Shown: positions 19,589 through 29,224, counted from the stretch's first letter. The stretch: DNA of 64,000 nucleotides from Microbulbifer variabilis (GCF_023716485.1 NZ_CP092418.1:2959001-3023000), one strand, 5' to 3'. Notes: a model not told the origin generated them from the sequence alone. A program made the numbers and translations.

Positions 19589-19863
19589 GTGGCCTACCTC
19601 TGACCCAATCCTTATCAATGAAAACCAGCGATGTGCAAACCCCTTGAGGGCCACATTGAAGTGCCTGTAAACAGGGACCTTTCAGCCAGCGGCATTGTAG
19701 TGAATACAGAAATAGGCAGATGTGAGGAAAGTCAAATCTAGGAAAACCGGCAATTGCTAATTTTTTGCACTGAGAAGTGATGCGACTGAGCAATTATGTG
19801 AGGTGGATCTCATTAATTCTAAATTCGCGCCGAAATATTAATGGCTACTGTTTTATAGATTCA

Positions 19864-19882
19864 TTGTGAAAGTCTTTCACAA
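19864..19882. promoter_or_regulatory. Perfect 9-bp inverted repeat, candidate operator
   Basis: TTGTGAAAG and CTTTCACAA flank a single central T, giving a 19-bp perfect dyad about 280 bp upstream of the first gene of the envelope operon. The half-sites contain TGTGA...TCACA, but with 7 bases between them instead of the 6 of a CRP site, so a different dimeric regulator is more likely. It has no following T-run on either strand, so it is not a terminator. Confidence 0.45.
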
Positions 19883-19928
19883 GCAAAACTGCCAACCTAT
19901 AAAATATTAAAAGTACCTGCTGTGCAAT

Positions 19929-19947
19929 CGATAATCATTTATCATTT
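19929..19947. promoter_or_regulatory. Weak Fur-box-like stretch
   Basis: The sequence CGATAATCATTTATCATTT contains two GATAAT/ATTATC-like hexamers in the head-to-head spacing of a Fur box, with mismatches. A TonB/ExbBD-like operon downstream would be a plausible Fur target, but the region is AT-rich and a chance match is quite possible. Confidence 0.2.
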
Positions 19948-20049
19948 GCGACTAGCAATAAAATAAGAGTGGCTAGCCATTGGCAATCACCCAATAGATA
20001 CAGGAATGACTGCCAACTTGTAAAGAAGCCGTTCAAATAGTCCGGCGAT

Positions 20050-21063
20050 TTAATCGCCGCTGTTCAATGAAATGATCACTTTACCCTTTGCTCGCTTGCT
20101 ATTCAGGTAAGAGAAAGCCGCCAGACTCTGGCTGAATGGATAAACTTTATCAACGACGGGAGAAATGATTTTGTCCCTGTATAAGGCGCTTAGCTCACTG
20201 AGCTGATCCCCATTCGCCTGCATAATGACCATACGGTAAAACGCATTCTTGTCTTTCGCCTGTTTCAATACCGGGCGAGACTTAAGCCCGATTAGCTTAC
20301 GGAAAAACCAGTTGATACCCAACTCCCTCGCCGTCAACGGGTCCAGCACCCCAGCAATAGATACTACTCTGCCGCCTCTTTTCAATACTTTAAAAGCATC
20401 CATTGTGTATTGTTGGCCTAGGGTGTCATACACCACATCAATATCAGACAATAAATCCAGATAGTTTTCTTTCTTATAATCGATCACTTGGTCCGCACCG
20501 AGTTTACGCACCCAGTCCACATTGGCACTACTGGTTGTAGTAATCACATAAGCGCCGTAGGCCTTGGCAAGCTGAATCGCCATAGAGCCGATGCCACCGG
20601 AACCCGCATGGATCAATACTTTCTCTCCCTTCTTCAAACCAGCAACCTGGATCAAGGCCTGGTAGGAGGTCAGCCCCACCAAAGGGATACTTGCAGCTTC
20701 TTCATGGGAGAGGTTTTCAGGTTTCTTCGCCAGATGCGTAGCATCCACCACCAGATACTGGGCAAGGGTGCCCACGTGATCCTCCCCCACCCTGGCGAAC
20801 ACTTCCTCTCCGGGCTGATATTGTGAGACTCCACTACCCACTGCGACCACCTCGCCACTCAGATCCCGGCCAATTCCCACCGGCAAGTTGAGCTTCTTTA
20901 GCGCTTTCATCTCGCCGCGCATCACCATTAGATCAATGGGGTTGATGCTGGCGGCATTGATCTTGATCAACACCTCGCTCGCACCTGGCTCGGGTACATT
21001 CGCCTCCTGGAAAGCCAGACTGCTATCGATATCGCCATACTGAGTAATTTTGAGTGCTTTCAT
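20050..21063 (-). CDS. Medium-chain dehydrogenase/reductase, quinone oxidoreductase-like
   Basis: A 337-residue cytosolic oxidoreductase of the zinc-independent quinone oxidoreductase branch of the MDR family. The N-terminal GroES-like domain (1-125) has NAASINPIDLMVMRGEM and GRDLSGEVVAVGSGV. The Rossmann domain (about 126-280) has VLIHAGSGGIGSMAIQLAKA, the NADPH-binding AxxGGxG motif. The zinc-binding Cys/His residues of true alcohol dehydrogenases are absent. Such enzymes reduce quinones or enones with NADPH; the substrate here is unknown. It is transcribed divergently from a LysR regulator gene 147 bp away, the classic layout for a regulator controlling its neighbour. A GGCGATTTAATCGCC palindrome overlaps the stop codon without a T-run. 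Confidence 0.9.
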   Translation of the reverse strand: MKALKITQYGDIDSSLAFQEANVPEPGASEVLIKINAASINPIDLMVMRGEMKALKKLNLPVGIGRDLSGEVVAVGSGVSQYQPGEEVFARVGEDHVGTLAQYLVVDATHLAKKPENLSHEEAASIPLVGLTSYQALIQVAGLKKGEKVLIHAGSGGIGSMAIQLAKAYGAYVITTTSSANVDWVRKLGADQVIDYKKENYLDLLSDIDVVYDTLGQQYTMDAFKVLKRGGRVVSIAGVLDPLTARELGINWFFRKLIGLKSRPVLKQAKDKNAFYRMVIMQANGDQLSELSALYRDKIISPVVDKVYPFSQSLAAFSYLNSKRAKGKVIISLNSGD

Positions 21064-21210
21064 TAATCTCTCTAGTCATCAGTTCAAGAATGAGAGCGAT
21101 AGTGCCCCCTGCCCCAACGGAGAAACAGAGAGCATTTAGTGGAAGTCTTTTGTCTTTCTGACAATAATGAATGCTAAGTTGCCGTGTAAACAAGCAAGAA
21201 TAGGGGCTTT

Positions 21211-22143
21211 ATGGACAAAATCCGGGCATTACGCTACTTCAAGCGCGTGGCAGAACTCTGTAGTTTTACTGCAGTGGCTGAGGAATTCGATGTTCCCGCC
21301 TCTTCTATTTCACGGCGTGTGCGGGACCTTGAGCAGTCTCTGGGAGTAGAGCTATTGCAGCGCAGCACCCGCAAGGTGGAAGTTACCGAACTGGGTAAGC
21401 TCTATTACTCCATGATTAATGAAGCCATTCGCCAACTGGAGCAGGCAGATGAGCTGGTGAGCCAAACCTTCGAAGCCCCCAGCGGGTTGATCCGTATCAG
21501 CTGCCTACCTTCTTACGGCGAACAGCACTTAACCCCCCTACTGGAACAATTCATCCAACGTTACCCAAACATTGTTTTTGACCTGCACTATAGCGACGAT
21601 CTTACCCAGCTAGGTAAAGATCCTGTAGATATCGCCATTCGCGGAGGCTCCGCTCCCGATGAGCATGTCATCGCTAAGCGTCTATCCAAGAACGAATTCT
21701 CACTCACCGCCACACCCGAGTACCTAAACACCCTAGGGAAAGAGATACCGCTAAACAAACAGACTATTGAATCTGCCCACGCCCTCCAATACCGCGGCCC
21801 CAGAGGACTGATTGACTGGCATTATTTCGATGATGATCACTGGGTGCCACTAAAGCTATCCACCCACCTGATCAGCAATAATGGCAAAGCTTTACTGGCT
21901 GCAGCACTAAATCATCGCGGTATGTTCTGTGTACCCTCATGGAGTATTTGCGAACACCTGGAATCTGGAGAATTAGTACAGGTTCCCACCCAAGGTAAAG
22001 TCTCTGTCAGCCCTGGAGGTGATATTGGCATCTTTCTTCTTTACGAGCGCAGTAAATATCAAATACCAAAAATTAAACTATGTGTGGATTTTATTTGTGA
22101 GCATTTGCAGCATCACCTAGATAGAACCAACGAGCAAATATAA
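21211..22143 (+). CDS. LysR-family transcriptional regulator
   Basis: A 310-residue regulator. The N-terminal winged helix-turn-helix (residues 1-60) reads FKRVAELCSFTAVAEEFDVP then SSISRRVRDLEQSLGVELLQ, a typical LysR DNA-binding domain. Residues about 90-295 form the periplasmic-binding-protein-like effector domain (ISCLPSYGEQHLTPLLEQFI, VDIAIRGGSAPDEHVIAKRL), of the type related to small aromatic- or aldehyde-stress regulators. The start has an AGGGGC ribosome site. It is divergent from the quinone oxidoreductase-like gene, which is its probable target; the inducer cannot be read from sequence. Confidence 0.93.
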   Translation: MDKIRALRYFKRVAELCSFTAVAEEFDVPASSISRRVRDLEQSLGVELLQRSTRKVEVTELGKLYYSMINEAIRQLEQADELVSQTFEAPSGLIRISCLPSYGEQHLTPLLEQFIQRYPNIVFDLHYSDDLTQLGKDPVDIAIRGGSAPDEHVIAKRLSKNEFSLTATPEYLNTLGKEIPLNKQTIESAHALQYRGPRGLIDWHYFDDDHWVPLKLSTHLISNNGKALLAAALNHRGMFCVPSWSICEHLESGELVQVPTQGKVSVSPGGDIGIFLLYERSKYQIPKIKLCVDFICEHLQHHLDRTNEQI

Positions 22144-22402
22144 GCAACCTGAATACCAATAAATGAACTTTTGAGAAGTGCCATATAGCTGACTAGGCTA
22201 CCATTTTTACTGAAAAATTTACCACTCCTTAGTTAACCTTATTAATCACGACTTGAATTTTATGTTTTTGTCACTTTAAAGATTTACTCTCCAAAGAATA
22301 ACCAACTGAACTATAAATCGTTGTAAGTGCCTGGGAAGCACATACATCAAATGATATATTGCGACTTCAATAAATGATCAGTCAGCCGTACAAAAGGTAA
22401 CA

Positions 22403-22990
22403 ATGGATTCCTCACTCGAGAAAAGAGCAACACTTAAGCACAAGATATATGCATGTATAGCTATTGGCATAGCCTGCCTACTCCCAATTGGAGCTTCGAG
22501 TGAACTTTTGATCAGTGATGAAAAAGCTAGGTTTCTTGCTTTTACTAGCATCGCTCTCTCTATAGTTCTACTCACAATCTTATTCATTTCTCTCCCCAGA
22601 AGAAAATCGACAATAAGGGAAATTATCGAAGATCAGAAAAAAAGCCCTCTCTTGATGGGGATAGCTTTAACTATGGGGATCCCAATTACCATCTATCTTT
22701 CAATAGCAAGAGGATTACCAGCAACATTACATTTTTTCATATCAACTCACGATAGCATAGATGTGACAGTTTCAGGAAAATCATCTAGATACCGAGAGAA
22801 GCATTGCAAAGGTAGAATCCTTCTGAGTGAGTACAACTCCTTAATGAGCAATCAGATATGCGGCGTGACAAAAAAGTCATGGGAGGATCTCAAACCTGGC
22901 GACAAACTACGTCTTTATGGTAGGAGGTCATTTTTTGGGTTTAACCATATAAATTACACAAAATTAACCGACACAGAAGTGTCCATTTGA
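22403..22990 (+). CDS. Hypothetical membrane protein
   Basis: A 195-residue protein with three hydrophobic segments: about residues 14-34 (IYACIAIGIACLLPIGASSE), 45-65 (FTSIALSIVLLTILFISL) and 87-107 (LMGIALTMGIPITIYLSIA). The C-terminal 80 residues are soluble, with two Cys (KHCKGRILL and NQICGVTKKS) and basic character. An AAAGGTAAC ribosome site precedes the ATG. No family was recognised. It lies alone in an AT-rich stretch between the LysR gene and the insertion elements, a common setting for strain-specific genes. Confidence 0.65.
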   Translation: MDSSLEKRATLKHKIYACIAIGIACLLPIGASSELLISDEKARFLAFTSIALSIVLLTILFISLPRRKSTIREIIEDQKKSPLLMGIALTMGIPITIYLSIARGLPATLHFFISTHDSIDVTVSGKSSRYREKHCKGRILLSEYNSLMSNQICGVTKKSWEDLKPGDKLRLYGRRSFFGFNHINYTKLTDTEVSI

Positions 22991-23540
22991 AACCCACATT
23001 TATACATTAAAACCTTAAAACAGATGAACAATGGGGGCAGCCCAAGCTATAAATTTAAGCTAAAAAATATAACAATGAAAAGGGACTTCGATGAATACTC
23101 ATTACCTTTTTACTAATCTTCTCGACGTACTCTCACTTTTCTTCGGTTTACTTATCACGATCGAGCACAGTAAATCTGATATCTTGGTGGTTCACAAAAA
23201 AAACAGATGAAGCATTTCATAATGGGGAAGGGTTTTTACTGATACTGCAAAGTAGGTACTACCAATGATGGTTCTTACCTTCTTGATTAGCCCTATCAAC
23301 CTGCAGCATGGACTGGATGGTTTGTTGTACTGCTTCCGGCAACTATATTGTTGGCTTGGAGATGTATATAGCGCTTGCGCAACAAGTATTAGAGTTATAA
23401 AGCAAAACAACAGCCTCTTAATACCAAGGCATAACTTATAGCTAGTAGAATTGTTAGCATTCCTAGCCATACCTATATCCCTCACCACCACATGGATTGT
23501 GCTTTAATGATTCCTATGTCACTAGATGACTAGATCTCTA
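22991..23540. other. 550-bp AT-rich stretch with short membrane-peptide remnants
   Basis: No intact gene. At 23091-23210 a 39-codon frame with a reasonable AAAGGGA ribosome site begins MNTHYLFTNLLDVLSLFFGL. Two further broken plus-strand frames follow up to about 23400 (including FLISPINLQHGLDGLLYCFR). Together they look like a decayed small membrane protein, though this is uncertain. The left end of the first insertion element closes the stretch. Confidence 0.35.
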
Positions 23541-24394
23541 GAGGCTGTTTCATAACTTGAAATCGGTTATTCTCACGCAATTACATAGAAAAAAAGTTCA
23601 GCAATAGTGAGCCGATTCAAGTCAGAGTTAACCAATGATCAATGGAAATTGATCGAACCATGTCTTCCTGAATTAAAACGAGGAAAGGGAGGCCCAAAAC
23701 CCATTGATAATCGGGCTTGTTTTGAAGGCATCCTGTGGGTTTTGCGTTCTGGAGCGCGATGGAAAGATCTTCCTTCACACTATCCATCACCGAGTACATG
23801 TTGGAGAAGGCTTCAGTTTTGGGAAGAGCAAGGAGCTTGGCTACATGCATGGAGAAGATTCCTGGAGCTATTGGATCAACAGTCTTTGCTTAACTGGGAG
23901 GAAGTCTTTTCTGATGGTAGCTTTGCACCAGCAAAAAAGGGGGCTTCGAAGTCGGGAAAACCAAGCGGGGCAAGGGTTCAAAGTGGATGGTGGTGGTCGA
24001 TGGCGAAGGTATTCCACTGGGAGGCACCATTACTTCGGCCTCACCAGCAGAAGTAAAGTTATTACATCCATTGCTTGATGTTACGTATAAAAATACAAAG
24101 ATTCATCGCTTAGTTTATGATAAAGCGGCGGACTCTGATCCTCTTAGAGATAGTCTGTTGAGTCGTGGAATCGACCTTATCTGTCCACACAGGATAAATA
24201 GGAAAAAAGCCTCAAGGCAGGATGGTAGAAAGCTCAGAAGGTATACTCGCCGTTGGAAAGTTGAGCGGACTTTTGCGTGGTTGGGAAATTACCGCCGTTT
24301 GGTTGTTAGATGGGAGCGATATTTGTCCACTTATCGTGCTTTTTTCTATATTGCATGCATGTTAATTACGTTAAATAAGTTATGAAACAGCTTC
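23541..24394 (+). mobile_element. IS5-family insertion sequence, copy 1 (854 bp)
   Basis: The ends are inverted: GAGGCTGTTTCATAACTT at the left and, read inward, GAAGCTGTTTCATAACTT at the right, with a TA dinucleotide on both outer sides that fits a 2-bp target duplication. Length and a two-frame transposase fit the IS427-like branch of IS5. A second copy of nearly the same length starts 178 bp further right and a decayed one lies at 54575-55090. Confidence 0.88.
23607..24385 (+). CDS. IS5-family transposase, two frames joined by -1 frameshift
   Basis: The first frame starts at the GTG at 23607 (MSRFKSELTNDQWKLIEPCL) and is a typical DUF4096-type N-terminal domain, closing at 24056. The second frame, open to 24385, carries the rest of the DDE domain (MVVVDGEGIPLGG, YDKAADSDPLRDSL, RRWKVERTFAWLGNYRRLVV). 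The frames join naturally if ribosomes slip back one base on the A AAA AAG run at 23933-23939; continuous translation from there gives the family sequence GKTKRGKGSKWMVVV. This is the programmed frameshift known in this IS group. The catalytic Asp and Glu are present, so this copy may be active. Confidence 0.85.
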
Positions 24395-24572
24395 TAGGCA
24401 AAGTAAAAAATAAATTCATAAATTTTTATCCAGTTAGCACACAAGAACCACCACTCTTTATTTTCTCCAGCCAGCCCCATATGCACAGTATCTAATTCAG
24501 GAGGTTTGCACAATTAGTCCCTACCACGAGCATTCAAACAAGCGTAAGATATTACTATTAAGGTAATGGTTA

Positions 24573-25425
24573 GAAGCTGTTTCATAACTTGAAATCAGTT
24601 ATTCTTGCGACCTCATGGAATGATAAGACCAGTAAGTGTGAGTAGATTTAAGTCAGAATTAACCGACGCTCAGTGGAAATTGATTGAGCCTTGCCTTCCC
24701 CAGCTAAAACGTGGAAAAGGAGGTCCCAAACCCATTGATAACCGTGCATGTTTTGAAGGTATCTTGTGGATTTTGCGCTCAGGAGCACGATGGAAGGATC
24801 TCCCCCCATCTTACCCTTCGCCGAGTACTTGCTGGAGAAGGCTCCAGTTTTGGGAAGAGCAAGGCGCTTGGTTGGAGGCTTGGAGAAAATTTTTCGGACA
24901 GCTCGATCAAAGATCCCTGCTTAATTGGAAAGAAGTCTTTTCGGATGGTAGCTTTGCTTCAGCAAAAAAAGGGGAGCAGAAGTCGGAAAAACTAAGCGAG
25001 GCAAGGGTACAAAGTGGATGGTGGTGGTCGATGGCGAAGGTATTCCATTGGGAGGCACCGTTACTTCGGCCTCACCAGCAGAAGTAAATTTATTACACCC
25101 ACTACTCGATGTTACCTATGAAAATACAAAAATTCGACGACTAGTGTACGACAAGGCTGCAGATTCTGATCCACTACGCCATAGTTTGGCCCGCCGTGAA
25201 ATTGACCTGATTTGCCCTCACCGTAGGAATAGAAGAAAACCTTCGAAACAAGATGGCAGAAAGCTTAGGAGATATATGCGACGTTGGAAAGTTGAGCGAA
25301 CTTTTGCATGGCTAGGGAACTACCGTCGTTTAGTTGTCAGGTGGGATCGCTACTTATCTTCATACAGAGCTTTTTTCTATATTGCCTGAATGTTAATTAC
25401 GCTAAAGAAGTTATGAAACAGCTTC
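24573..25425 (+). mobile_element. IS5-family insertion sequence, copy 2 (853 bp)
   Basis: Same element as copy 1, in the same orientation. The ends GAAGCTGTTTCATAACTT match perfectly as an inverted repeat and TA flanks both sides. The body differs from copy 1 at many scattered positions, so the copies are not a recent local duplication but separate arrivals or an old pair. Confidence 0.88.
24638..25389 (+). CDS. IS5-family transposase, frameshifted, slightly truncated
   Basis: Same two-frame organisation as copy 1. The first frame begins at the GTG at 24638 (an upstream ATG at 24605 is also open) and closes at 25087; the second runs to 25389. The slip site is a run of seven A followed by GGGG at 24964-24974. 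The DDE-domain motifs YDKAADSDPLRHSL and RRWKVERTFAWLGNYRR are intact. Compared with copy 1 the protein stops nine residues early, at FFYIA, because of a TGA where copy 1 has a sense codon; whether this affects activity is unknown. Confidence 0.8.
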
Positions 25426-25662
25426 TAGGCACGCATAAGATTTTTGAGTCTAATAACTGTGGCCACACGGCCCTTTGTGAGGCCCGTTAATACCCATAAG
25501 TACACTCAAAAGCCCTCTCAAAGAGCTGCAGCAAGCTTAGCAATACCATCTATCGCTCAAGTCTCCCAATCTGTACCTCTCCACCATTACCTCTTAAAAT
25601 CTACAGCTGTCCTAAAATTAGCACGCCAAAAAATCAATTGCCTTTCACAAAAGGAGTTCGAT

Positions 25663-25902
25663 ATGAAAACTATGACCTGCAAGCAATTAGATGGCGCTTG
25701 TGATGTTGAATTTCAAGCAAACTCCTTTGAAGAGATTGCGGATCTTAGTAAGAAACATGGCATAGAGATGTATCAGCAAAAAGAACCGAAGTATCTAGAG
25801 TCCATGCATAAAATGCAGGAACTTATAAGAAATTCTGAATCCATGAAAAAATGGATGGAATACAAAAAGGAGCTTTTCAGCTCCCTACCCTCTCAGTATT
25901 AA
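25663..25902 (+). CDS. DUF1059 family small protein
   Basis: A 79-residue cytosolic protein beginning MKTMTCKQLDGACDVEFQAN, which matches the DUF1059 family (small proteins with conserved K-x-M-x-C and a G-x-C-D motif, function unknown). The start at 25663 has an AAGGAG ribosome site 6 bp upstream; the frame is open further left but only because it crosses into IS-flanking DNA. The second half is helical and Met/Lys-rich (MQELIRNSESMKKWMEYKKE). The gene stands alone just right of IS copy 2. Confidence 0.8.
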   Translation: MKTMTCKQLDGACDVEFQANSFEEIADLSKKHGIEMYQQKEPKYLESMHKMQELIRNSESMKKWMEYKKELFSSLPSQY

Positions 25903-26094
25903 TTGTGAACCCAAAGATGACCAAAAATACTATAGAGAGAATATCGATGGCTACTTGGTATTTCTGGTAAAACCAACAAATCAATTTTCCAACCAAACAA
26001 GCCACCTCATAGTGAAAGCAATCACTATAGCAGTGTAAAAAAATAGACTTTCTAAGTTAAAATAGGTACAGACCATTGAACATGTTGAAATGTT

Positions 26095-26487
26095 ATGCAA
26101 ATCATAATAACTCTATCCATCGCACTTTTATCTAGCTCAAGCTCCAACCAGAGTACGCTTGAGATCCTTAAAATGTATGAACACTTTACCTTGTCTAGTG
26201 CCGCTGCTGGTAAGTGTTACCAACCTAAAAAGCCAGAGCTAGCTTCATTCTTGGCAAATTATGAGCTGGTAACACGTATGTCATCTCAATACCTTAAAGA
26301 GAAAAGGCCCCAACTAACAGAAAAACAAACAGCGCAGATACTTCTAGACGCAGGTAAACGAGCAACTGATAGGGTATATCAGGAAATAGAATCCGCAAGC
26401 TGTATGAGCCCCAAGATTCAGGATCTTATTAAGCGATTTAAGGTGCAATCAGCTTGGAAGCCGAACATACCACCTTCAGGTGGGTGA
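26095..26487 (+). CDS. Hypothetical small secreted protein
   Basis: A 130-residue product with a short hydrophobic N-terminus (MQIIITLSIALLSSSSS) that looks like a signal peptide. The mature part is helical with two Cys (AAAGKCYQPKKPELASF and IESASCMSPKIQDLI), which could pair in the periplasm. No family recognised. The ribosome site is weak, so the gene call rests on the open frame and the signal peptide. Confidence 0.55.
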   Translation: MQIIITLSIALLSSSSSNQSTLEILKMYEHFTLSSAAAGKCYQPKKPELASFLANYELVTRMSSQYLKEKRPQLTEKQTAQILLDAGKRATDRVYQEIESASCMSPKIQDLIKRFKVQSAWKPNIPPSGG

Positions 26488-26760
26488 TCATGAAAGGATT
26501 AACTAGTACTAACGATCAAGGTAAGACGATCTTCCCTCCCTAAGAGATCGTTAACTTACGACAAAAGCCAGAATGGCTACTCCCCAAAGGATAGCTTTAA
26601 CAATATAATTGTTACCTAGACCTTAAAGGGAAATAAATCTAACTTTCAGCAACAGGAAACATAGTCAAGTTTGTATTAATAAATCTATTAACATTCCACA
26701 AGCTTAGGCCTGTGTATGTTTCCCTATCTACTTCATCAATTTTATCGAAAAGGATTACCC

Positions 26761-27027
26761 GTGGGACGTAAATTAATGTGGTCAAGCATTTTGATTGCTT
26801 CACTAAGTGGTTGCACCTCCCTCATGGAGGAAACTGTCACAAAAAGAGCACCCTTTGACTTAAACTGTGATGCTAAATCAATGACGATCCATCAACTTGA
26901 CCGGCGTACATACGGCGCTTCCGGCTGTAATAAGCGCGCCACATACATTTTGAAAGGTCCCTGCGCTGGGCCAGGGAGTGCATGTGTAGCCATAATGAAT
27001 TCCACCATTGAAGAGCAAAAACTTTAA
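26761..27027 (+). CDS. Hypothetical small lipoprotein
   Basis: An 88-residue lipoprotein if started at the GTG at 26761, which has an AAAGGA ribosome site 7 bp before it; an in-frame ATG at 26716 is open but lacks one. The signal LMWSSILIASLSGC carries a lipobox with Cys18. The mature part has four more Cys (LNCDAKS, ASGCNKRA, GPCAGPGSACVAIM), suggesting disulfides. No family recognised beyond similarity in layout to small envelope lipoproteins. Confidence 0.65.
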   Translation: MGRKLMWSSILIASLSGCTSLMEETVTKRAPFDLNCDAKSMTIHQLDRRTYGASGCNKRATYILKGPCAGPGSACVAIMNSTIEEQKL

Positions 27028-27174
27028 TAACCTCTTAATCTTTAGATATCTGCGAAGTTGAATTTATTTCAAACTTACTTCGCAGATTCATTCCCACTCA
27101 AAGGTGTAGATCAACTTTTAAACAAACCTGAAATATCATCAAAATTAATGAACTAATGGAATCTTGAGCAGACA

Positions 27175-27696
27175 ATGAAAGTCAGTACCCAGCGCTTAAC
27201 CATGTCACTAATCACCGAGGGTGATTGGTCACTTTTTGTAAGTCTGCATACTAACCCTCAAGTAATCCAGTTATGTTTCGATACGCCAGATGAAACAGTA
27301 TTAAAGTCTAAGTTTGAATCAAGACTTACCCCCTGGGAAGCAAACTCTAATACTTGGTTGTGTATGGTTATTATAGATAAGCTCTCCGGCCAGAAAATGG
27401 GTGTAACTGGGTTTCATTTGGAGGATGGCATAGCTGAAGTTGGCTATTTACTGTTACCAGAATTCCATGGAAAAAGTTATGGTACCGAATCGCTTAGCGG
27501 CTTAATGGAATGGGCATATTTAGAGCATGGTATTGCGCACTATAAGGCAGTGGTAACAGAAGGCAACATTGCTTCAGAGCGAGTGCTCGGAAAGTGCGGC
27601 TTTCATCTTGATATGATCATCCCAGAAGCTCATATGATTGGCGGAAAAACTTATAGCGACCATATTTATTTTCGAAAAATAGAAACTTATAAATAA
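27175..27696 (+). CDS. GNAT family N-acetyltransferase (RimJ/RimL-like)
   Basis: A 173-residue acetyltransferase. The N-terminal half has the strand-helix pattern of ribosomal-protein-type acetyltransferases (TQRLTMSLITEGDWSLFVSL). The acetyl-CoA binding motif A is EVGYLLLPEFHGKSYGTESL, with the Q/R-x-x-G-x-G/A loop replaced here by HGKSYG, and motif B is VVTEGNIASERVLGKCGFHL. Such enzymes acetylate small molecules or protein N-termini; the substrate is not evident. It converges on the MFS gene cluster. Confidence 0.88.
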   Translation: MKVSTQRLTMSLITEGDWSLFVSLHTNPQVIQLCFDTPDETVLKSKFESRLTPWEANSNTWLCMVIIDKLSGQKMGVTGFHLEDGIAEVGYLLLPEFHGKSYGTESLSGLMEWAYLEHGIAHYKAVVTEGNIASERVLGKCGFHLDMIIPEAHMIGGKTYSDHIYFRKIETYK

Positions 27697-27835
27697 TTCA
27701 ACTCTGCTATTTTAGTAATTAAGAGCGGATAGAAGCTTGAAAACTATGATAGTTACTATAAAGTGCCCTCCGTCACCCCTAAAATCATCACTCTTTTGAA
27801 GAGCTATTTACTTATAGATATTCTCAAAAGGAATA

Positions 27836-29224
27836 CTAACCAGATACCTCTTTCTTCTGGCTAGCACCAACAAAAAATAGACAAGCAACCAACCCTGCAA
27901 GTGCAAGATAAGCATTAACCGTAAACGCCCGGTCAATACCTGAAGAGATATCTGGTGATAAAGCCACAATAGTCGCATTCATCCCAAGACCAATGGCACC
28001 TCCAGCAATTTTAAACATATATATTACGGCTCCGGCCAAACTGGCTCGACTTGGTGATACAGCAGTGATTGCAGCAGTGGTAACTGCAGGGTTAAAGAGG
28101 CCAATGCCTGTACCCAACATCATCATACCCGGCAAAAGGCTAATGAATCCGGTATTGTCGCTTAGATGAGACAACATAAACATTCCTACGCACATACAGA
28201 GTGTGCCTGCCCCAGCCAACCACCTTGGCCCAATCAGCTCATAAAAACGCCCTGATATATAAGCAAAGATTCCCGAAACAACCATCAATGGAATCAATGA
28301 CATACCAGATTGCATCGCACTATACCCCTGTGTTTTTGTCAAAAACTGCGGAATATAAAGTAAGGCTGAAAAATATAAAACAGCGACTAACAGGGTAACA
28401 ACACTTACTGAAAGAAATTTTTTATTGCCGATAACATCACCTGGAACCAATGCAGTACGCCCTATGCGACATTCAATAACGGAAAATAAACATATAAAAA
28501 CTAAAAATATCGTCAACAAAACAATAACCAATGGATGCTTGAAGCCAATCTGCCCAGAAATATCCAACGCAAACAATAGTCCAAATAGTGAAATAGAAAG
28601 TGTTGCTACACCTGGATAATCAATTTTCTCTTCTGTCTGCTCTGGTGGTGTAAACGGAACTACTTTCCAGCAGACAAATAGTGCGATTGATGCTATAGGG
28701 ATATTGATTAAAAAAATCCACCGCCAGCTTAAAAGGTCCGCCAGTATTCCTCCCAGTACTGGGCCTACGGCATTAGCAAAAGCGCAAACTGCCATAATCA
28801 GCCCGCCAGCCTGGCCAGAGCGGTCATCGGGCATCAAGTTATAGGTCATCCCCAGAATTGATGGCCACATCAACGCTGCCCCAACTGCCATCAAAGCTCG
28901 GGAAATCAACAGCATATTAGCATTAACTGCCAATCCGCCTAAAATGGAGAAAAATATAAAAATCAGGGTACCGCAAAAAAATACACCTCTTCTACCGTAG
29001 AGATCAGCAAGCCGGCCACCAGTAATGATCAGCACCCCAAAGACCAGCGCATAGCCATTAATAATCCACTGGGAAGTGGTAATGTCTACATTAAATTCAC
29101 TTTCAATAGCAGGTAATGCAGGAGCAAAAGCCGTAAAGTCATTTGCCACAAGGAACACAGCCACTGACAAGGCCGCGAGCCCTAAATATTGCTCCTTTCC
29201 TAGAGTAGAATTTAGCGCGGGCAT
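27836..29224 (-). CDS. DHA2-type MFS exporter, paralogue 1 of 3
   Basis: A 462-residue inner-membrane transporter with about 14 membrane helices. The start at 29224 is preferred to a GTG 21 bp upstream because AGGAGG lies 8 bp before it. Family motifs are clear: GGRLADLYGRRG in loop 2-3, the antiporter motif around GPVLGGILADLLSWRWIFLI, and FNPAVTTAAITAV in the second half. The DHA2 (EmrB/QacA) family exports drugs and other amphiphiles with protons. It is the last of three homologous genes read in the same direction, so it probably belongs to one operon with them. Confidence 0.9.
   Translation of the reverse strand: MPALNSTLGKEQYLGLAALSVAVFLVANDFTAFAPALPAIESEFNVDITTSQWIINGYALVFGVLIITGGRLADLYGRRGVFFCGTLIFIFFSILGGLAVNANMLLISRALMAVGAALMWPSILGMTYNLMPDDRSGQAGGLIMAVCAFANAVGPVLGGILADLLSWRWIFLINIPIASIALFVCWKVVPFTPPEQTEEKIDYPGVATLSISLFGLLFALDISGQIGFKHPLVIVLLTIFLVFICLFSVIECRIGRTALVPGDVIGNKKFLSVSVVTLLVAVLYFSALLYIPQFLTKTQGYSAMQSGMSLIPLMVVSGIFAYISGRFYELIGPRWLAGAGTLCMCVGMFMLSHLSDNTGFISLLPGMMMLGTGIGLFNPAVTTAAITAVSPSRASLAGAVIYMFKIAGGAIGLGMNATIVALSPDISSGIDRAFTVNAYLALAGLVACLFFVGASQKKEVSG

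Larger units (their letters stand above)
19589..20049. other. 461-bp intergenic region, upstream of the TPR/ExbBD operon
   Basis: No gene was seen. It lies between the end of the oxidoreductase gene and the start of the envelope operon, both on the minus strand, and should contain the operon promoter. It holds a perfect 9-bp inverted repeat at 19864-19882 and an AT-rich GATAAT-like stretch near 19929-19947, listed separately. Confidence 0.6.

Noticed and set aside
19864..19882. CRP site
   Set aside because: Half-sites TGTGA and TCACA are separated by 7 bp, not 6.
23192..23491. 99-codon minus-strand frame with a hydrophobic segment
   Set aside because: No convincing ribosome site or family; it overlaps plus-strand remnants of a membrane protein.
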